A stretch of DNA of 32,586 nucleotides from an uncultured SAR86 cluster bacterium (lineage in GTDB: Bacteria > Pseudomonadota > Gammaproteobacteria > Magnimaribacterales > D2472), in assembly GCA_902559345.1 (NCBI GenBank), contig CACEHH010000011.1, positions 1 to 32,586 on the forward strand. The letters are read 5' to 3'. The notes beneath the pieces were generated by a model that had not been told where the DNA came from, did not search any database, and saw only the letters and a program-made list of their open reading frames with translations. The position numbers and the translations under genes are program-made. This document shows, in pieces, positions 31,360-32,586 of this stretch. Within the stretch, counting starts at the first letter, position 1. Every line of letters begins with the position of its first letter.

Positions 31360-32448
31360 ATGTATTTTGGATTATCAGAAGACCAGATTTTTTTCCAAGA
31401 TAATGTAAAAAAGTTTTTAGAAGATCAAGCTCCTTTAGATATCGTTAAAAAGATAGTTGAAGGTAATAGTTCTGAAATTAAAGATCAACTTCATCAAGGT
31501 TTAATAAATTTAGGTATTAACAATATTTTAGTTCCGGAAGAGAATGGCGGCCTAGGTTTAGATTTATTATTTGCAACAGCAATAAGTCAGAGTCTTGGTT
31601 CCAGCATAGCAACACTTCCATTTATTGGTCCCTATGTTATGGCTCCAATTGCAATAAAGCATGGGGCTAGTGGAAAACAAAAAAATAACTTATTTGAAGG
31701 AATGTCTAATAATTCTATAAACTTTGGAATTGGATTCTCAGAATACTTTGGCTCGAGAGACTCTAGCGGTATAACTTTCTCAAAAAATAAAGTGAATGGT
31801 AAGACCTTATTTGTTTTAGATTCTGACTATGCTACTCATGTATTACTTTGTGATAATACTGGTAAAATTGGAATTGTTTCTCTAGATTCAAAAGGCGTAG
31901 ACGCTATAAACTTAACAACTGTTGATAAGACAAGAATATATAAAGAAATGTGCTTTAATAATACTCCTATTGAAATATTAGAAGACACAAAAAATACTAC
32001 TAAAGCTATTGATAAATCTATTGATGCAGGCAGGATTGTTGTATCAGCTGATTCAGTAGGAGCTTCCCAAACAATGATTGATAAAGCAGTTGAATATTCT
32101 AAAGAGAGAAAACAATTTAATAGAGTAATTGGGAGTTTTCAAGCTGTTAAGCATATGTGTGCAGAAATGACTGCTGAATTAGAGCCATGTTTTTCGCTTG
32201 TATGGCATGCAGCTCATAGCTTTGATAATGATGAAACAGATTCTAGATTAATGGCATGTCATGCAAAGTCACATATTTCAGAAGTATCAAAAATGGTCTC
32301 AAAAAAAGCAACCGAAGTTCATGGGGGAATGGGATTCACTGATCTCTTGGGCTTGCACTACTGGTTCAAAAGAATAGGCCTTAATAGACATATTTTAGGA
32401 TCACCTGAGGTAGTTCGAAAAGAAGCGGCAAAAGTGCAAGGATTATAG
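31360..32448 (+). CDS. Acyl-CoA dehydrogenase, small (beta-type) subunit of the second tandem pair
   Basis: A 362-residue acyl-CoA dehydrogenase homologue: N-terminal domain (MYFGLSEDQIFFQDNVKKFLEDQAP), VPEENGGLGLDLLFA, a degenerate middle domain with no TEP-GSD signature (FSEYFGSRDSSG instead), and a clear FAD-contact C-terminal domain with RKQFNRVIGSFQAVKHMCAEM and EVHGGMGFTDLLGLHYWFKR. Neither usual catalytic-Glu position is acidic (ILGSP; DAGRIVVSA). It therefore looks like the partner of the preceding gene in an alpha2beta2 enzyme. I start it at the ATG at 31360 because AAGGAG lies 6 nt upstream and the N-terminus fits the family; the frame is open further up to 31228, which would run through the end of the preceding gene. 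Confidence 0.9.
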   Translation: MYFGLSEDQIFFQDNVKKFLEDQAPLDIVKKIVEGNSSEIKDQLHQGLINLGINNILVPEENGGLGLDLLFATAISQSLGSSIATLPFIGPYVMAPIAIKHGASGKQKNNLFEGMSNNSINFGIGFSEYFGSRDSSGITFSKNKVNGKTLFVLDSDYATHVLLCDNTGKIGIVSLDSKGVDAINLTTVDKTRIYKEMCFNNTPIEILEDTKNTTKAIDKSIDAGRIVVSADSVGASQTMIDKAVEYSKERKQFNRVIGSFQAVKHMCAEMTAELEPCFSLVWHAAHSFDNDETDSRLMACHAKSHISEVSKMVSKKATEVHGGMGFTDLLGLHYWFKRIGLNRHILGSPEVVRKEAAKVQGL

Positions 32449-32453
32449 GATCT

Positions 32454-32586
32454 ATGAAATATTTATATTTCTTAATCTTTATTTTTACAATTAATGTTTC
32501 AGCTTATGATTATGAGCCAATTGAGTTGAGCGAAAATAAAAAAGATTTAAGTAAAGAGATATATTTAAAATTAGAGAAGGGTCACT
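32454..32586 (+). CDS. Secreted hypothetical protein, 5' part (runs off the right edge)
   Basis: An open frame of 44 codons reaching the window edge. It starts with a typical Sec signal peptide: K2, then a hydrophobic core (YLYFLIFIFTINV, residues 3-15), then VSA as a likely signal-peptidase I site before YDYEP. The visible mature part is charged (ELSENKKDLSKEIYLKLEKG). AGGA lies 4-7 nt before the ATG, and the gene follows the dehydrogenase stop by 5 bp, so it may close or continue the operon. I cannot assign a family from so little sequence. Confidence 0.7.
   Translation, partial: MKYLYFLIFIFTINVSAYDYEPIELSENKKDLSKEIYLKLEKGH

Noticed and set aside
1-32586. Mobile elements, CRISPR arrays, tRNA or rRNA genes, prophage, toxin-antitoxin or defence systems
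   Set aside because: I looked for transposase-like frames, repeat arrays, clover-leaf sequences and defence-type domains on both strands and saw none; the gaps between genes are too short for most of these.

Overview
The window looks like a piece of the chromosome of a streamlined, AT-rich gammaproteobacterium, most likely a marine heterotroph of the SAR86 or a similar lineage. The reasons are very low GC by eye, tightly packed genes with overlapping or 1-10 bp junctions, convergent genes that share stop-codon bases, a gammaproteobacterial LexA with a near-consensus SOS box, a Pseudomonas-type ThrH, and a catabolic repertoire rich in acyl-CoA dehydrogenases. The lineage is an inference; no rRNA or other decisive marker is present. 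I saw no tRNA, rRNA, insertion sequence, CRISPR array or phage gene, no convincing factor-independent terminator, and no gene-free stretch longer than about 130 bp.

Left part (1-6519, minus strand): the 5' part of aroC (cut by the window edge), preceded by a compact run 5'-nucleotidase - thrH - queH - prpB - prpC - prpD. This joins nucleotide dephosphorylation, a ThrH-type HAD enzyme, queuosine tRNA modification and the methylcitrate cycle for propionyl-CoA. It diverges from lexA across a 62 bp gap that holds an SOS box. Centre-left (6582-14359): lexA (+) meets a long minus-strand run nadK - rhomboid protease - galU - pyrD - membrane-anchored hypothetical - topA - two small hypotheticals.

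Centre (14487-23260): a tandem acyl-CoA dehydrogenase pair and a PlsC-type acyltransferase (+), an RraA/HMG-aldolase-like protein (-), an FMN-dependent nitronate-monooxygenase-like enzyme (+), an exported GH3 glycosidase (+), and on the minus strand a GST followed by an exported three-domain methionine sulfoxide reductase with domain order MsrA - thioredoxin-like - MsrB.

Right part (23356 to the end, plus strand): a catabolic operon with a biotin-dependent acyl-CoA carboxylase (beta, alpha), a TetR regulator, an AtuA-family protein, an enoyl-CoA hydratase, a second tandem acyl-CoA dehydrogenase pair and the start of a secreted protein. Its content resembles the acyclic-terpene (atu) and leucine/isovalerate (liu) pathways: carboxylate an unsaturated branched acyl-CoA, hydrate it, and dehydrogenate acyl-CoAs. 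A palindrome over the likely promoter is a candidate operator for the TetR protein. Two genes of this operon (hydratase and large dehydrogenase subunit) are each broken by one extra A in an A8 tract, with the rest of the protein intact in the next frame. This is either a sequencing/assembly artefact, recent decay, or slippage-tolerant expression.
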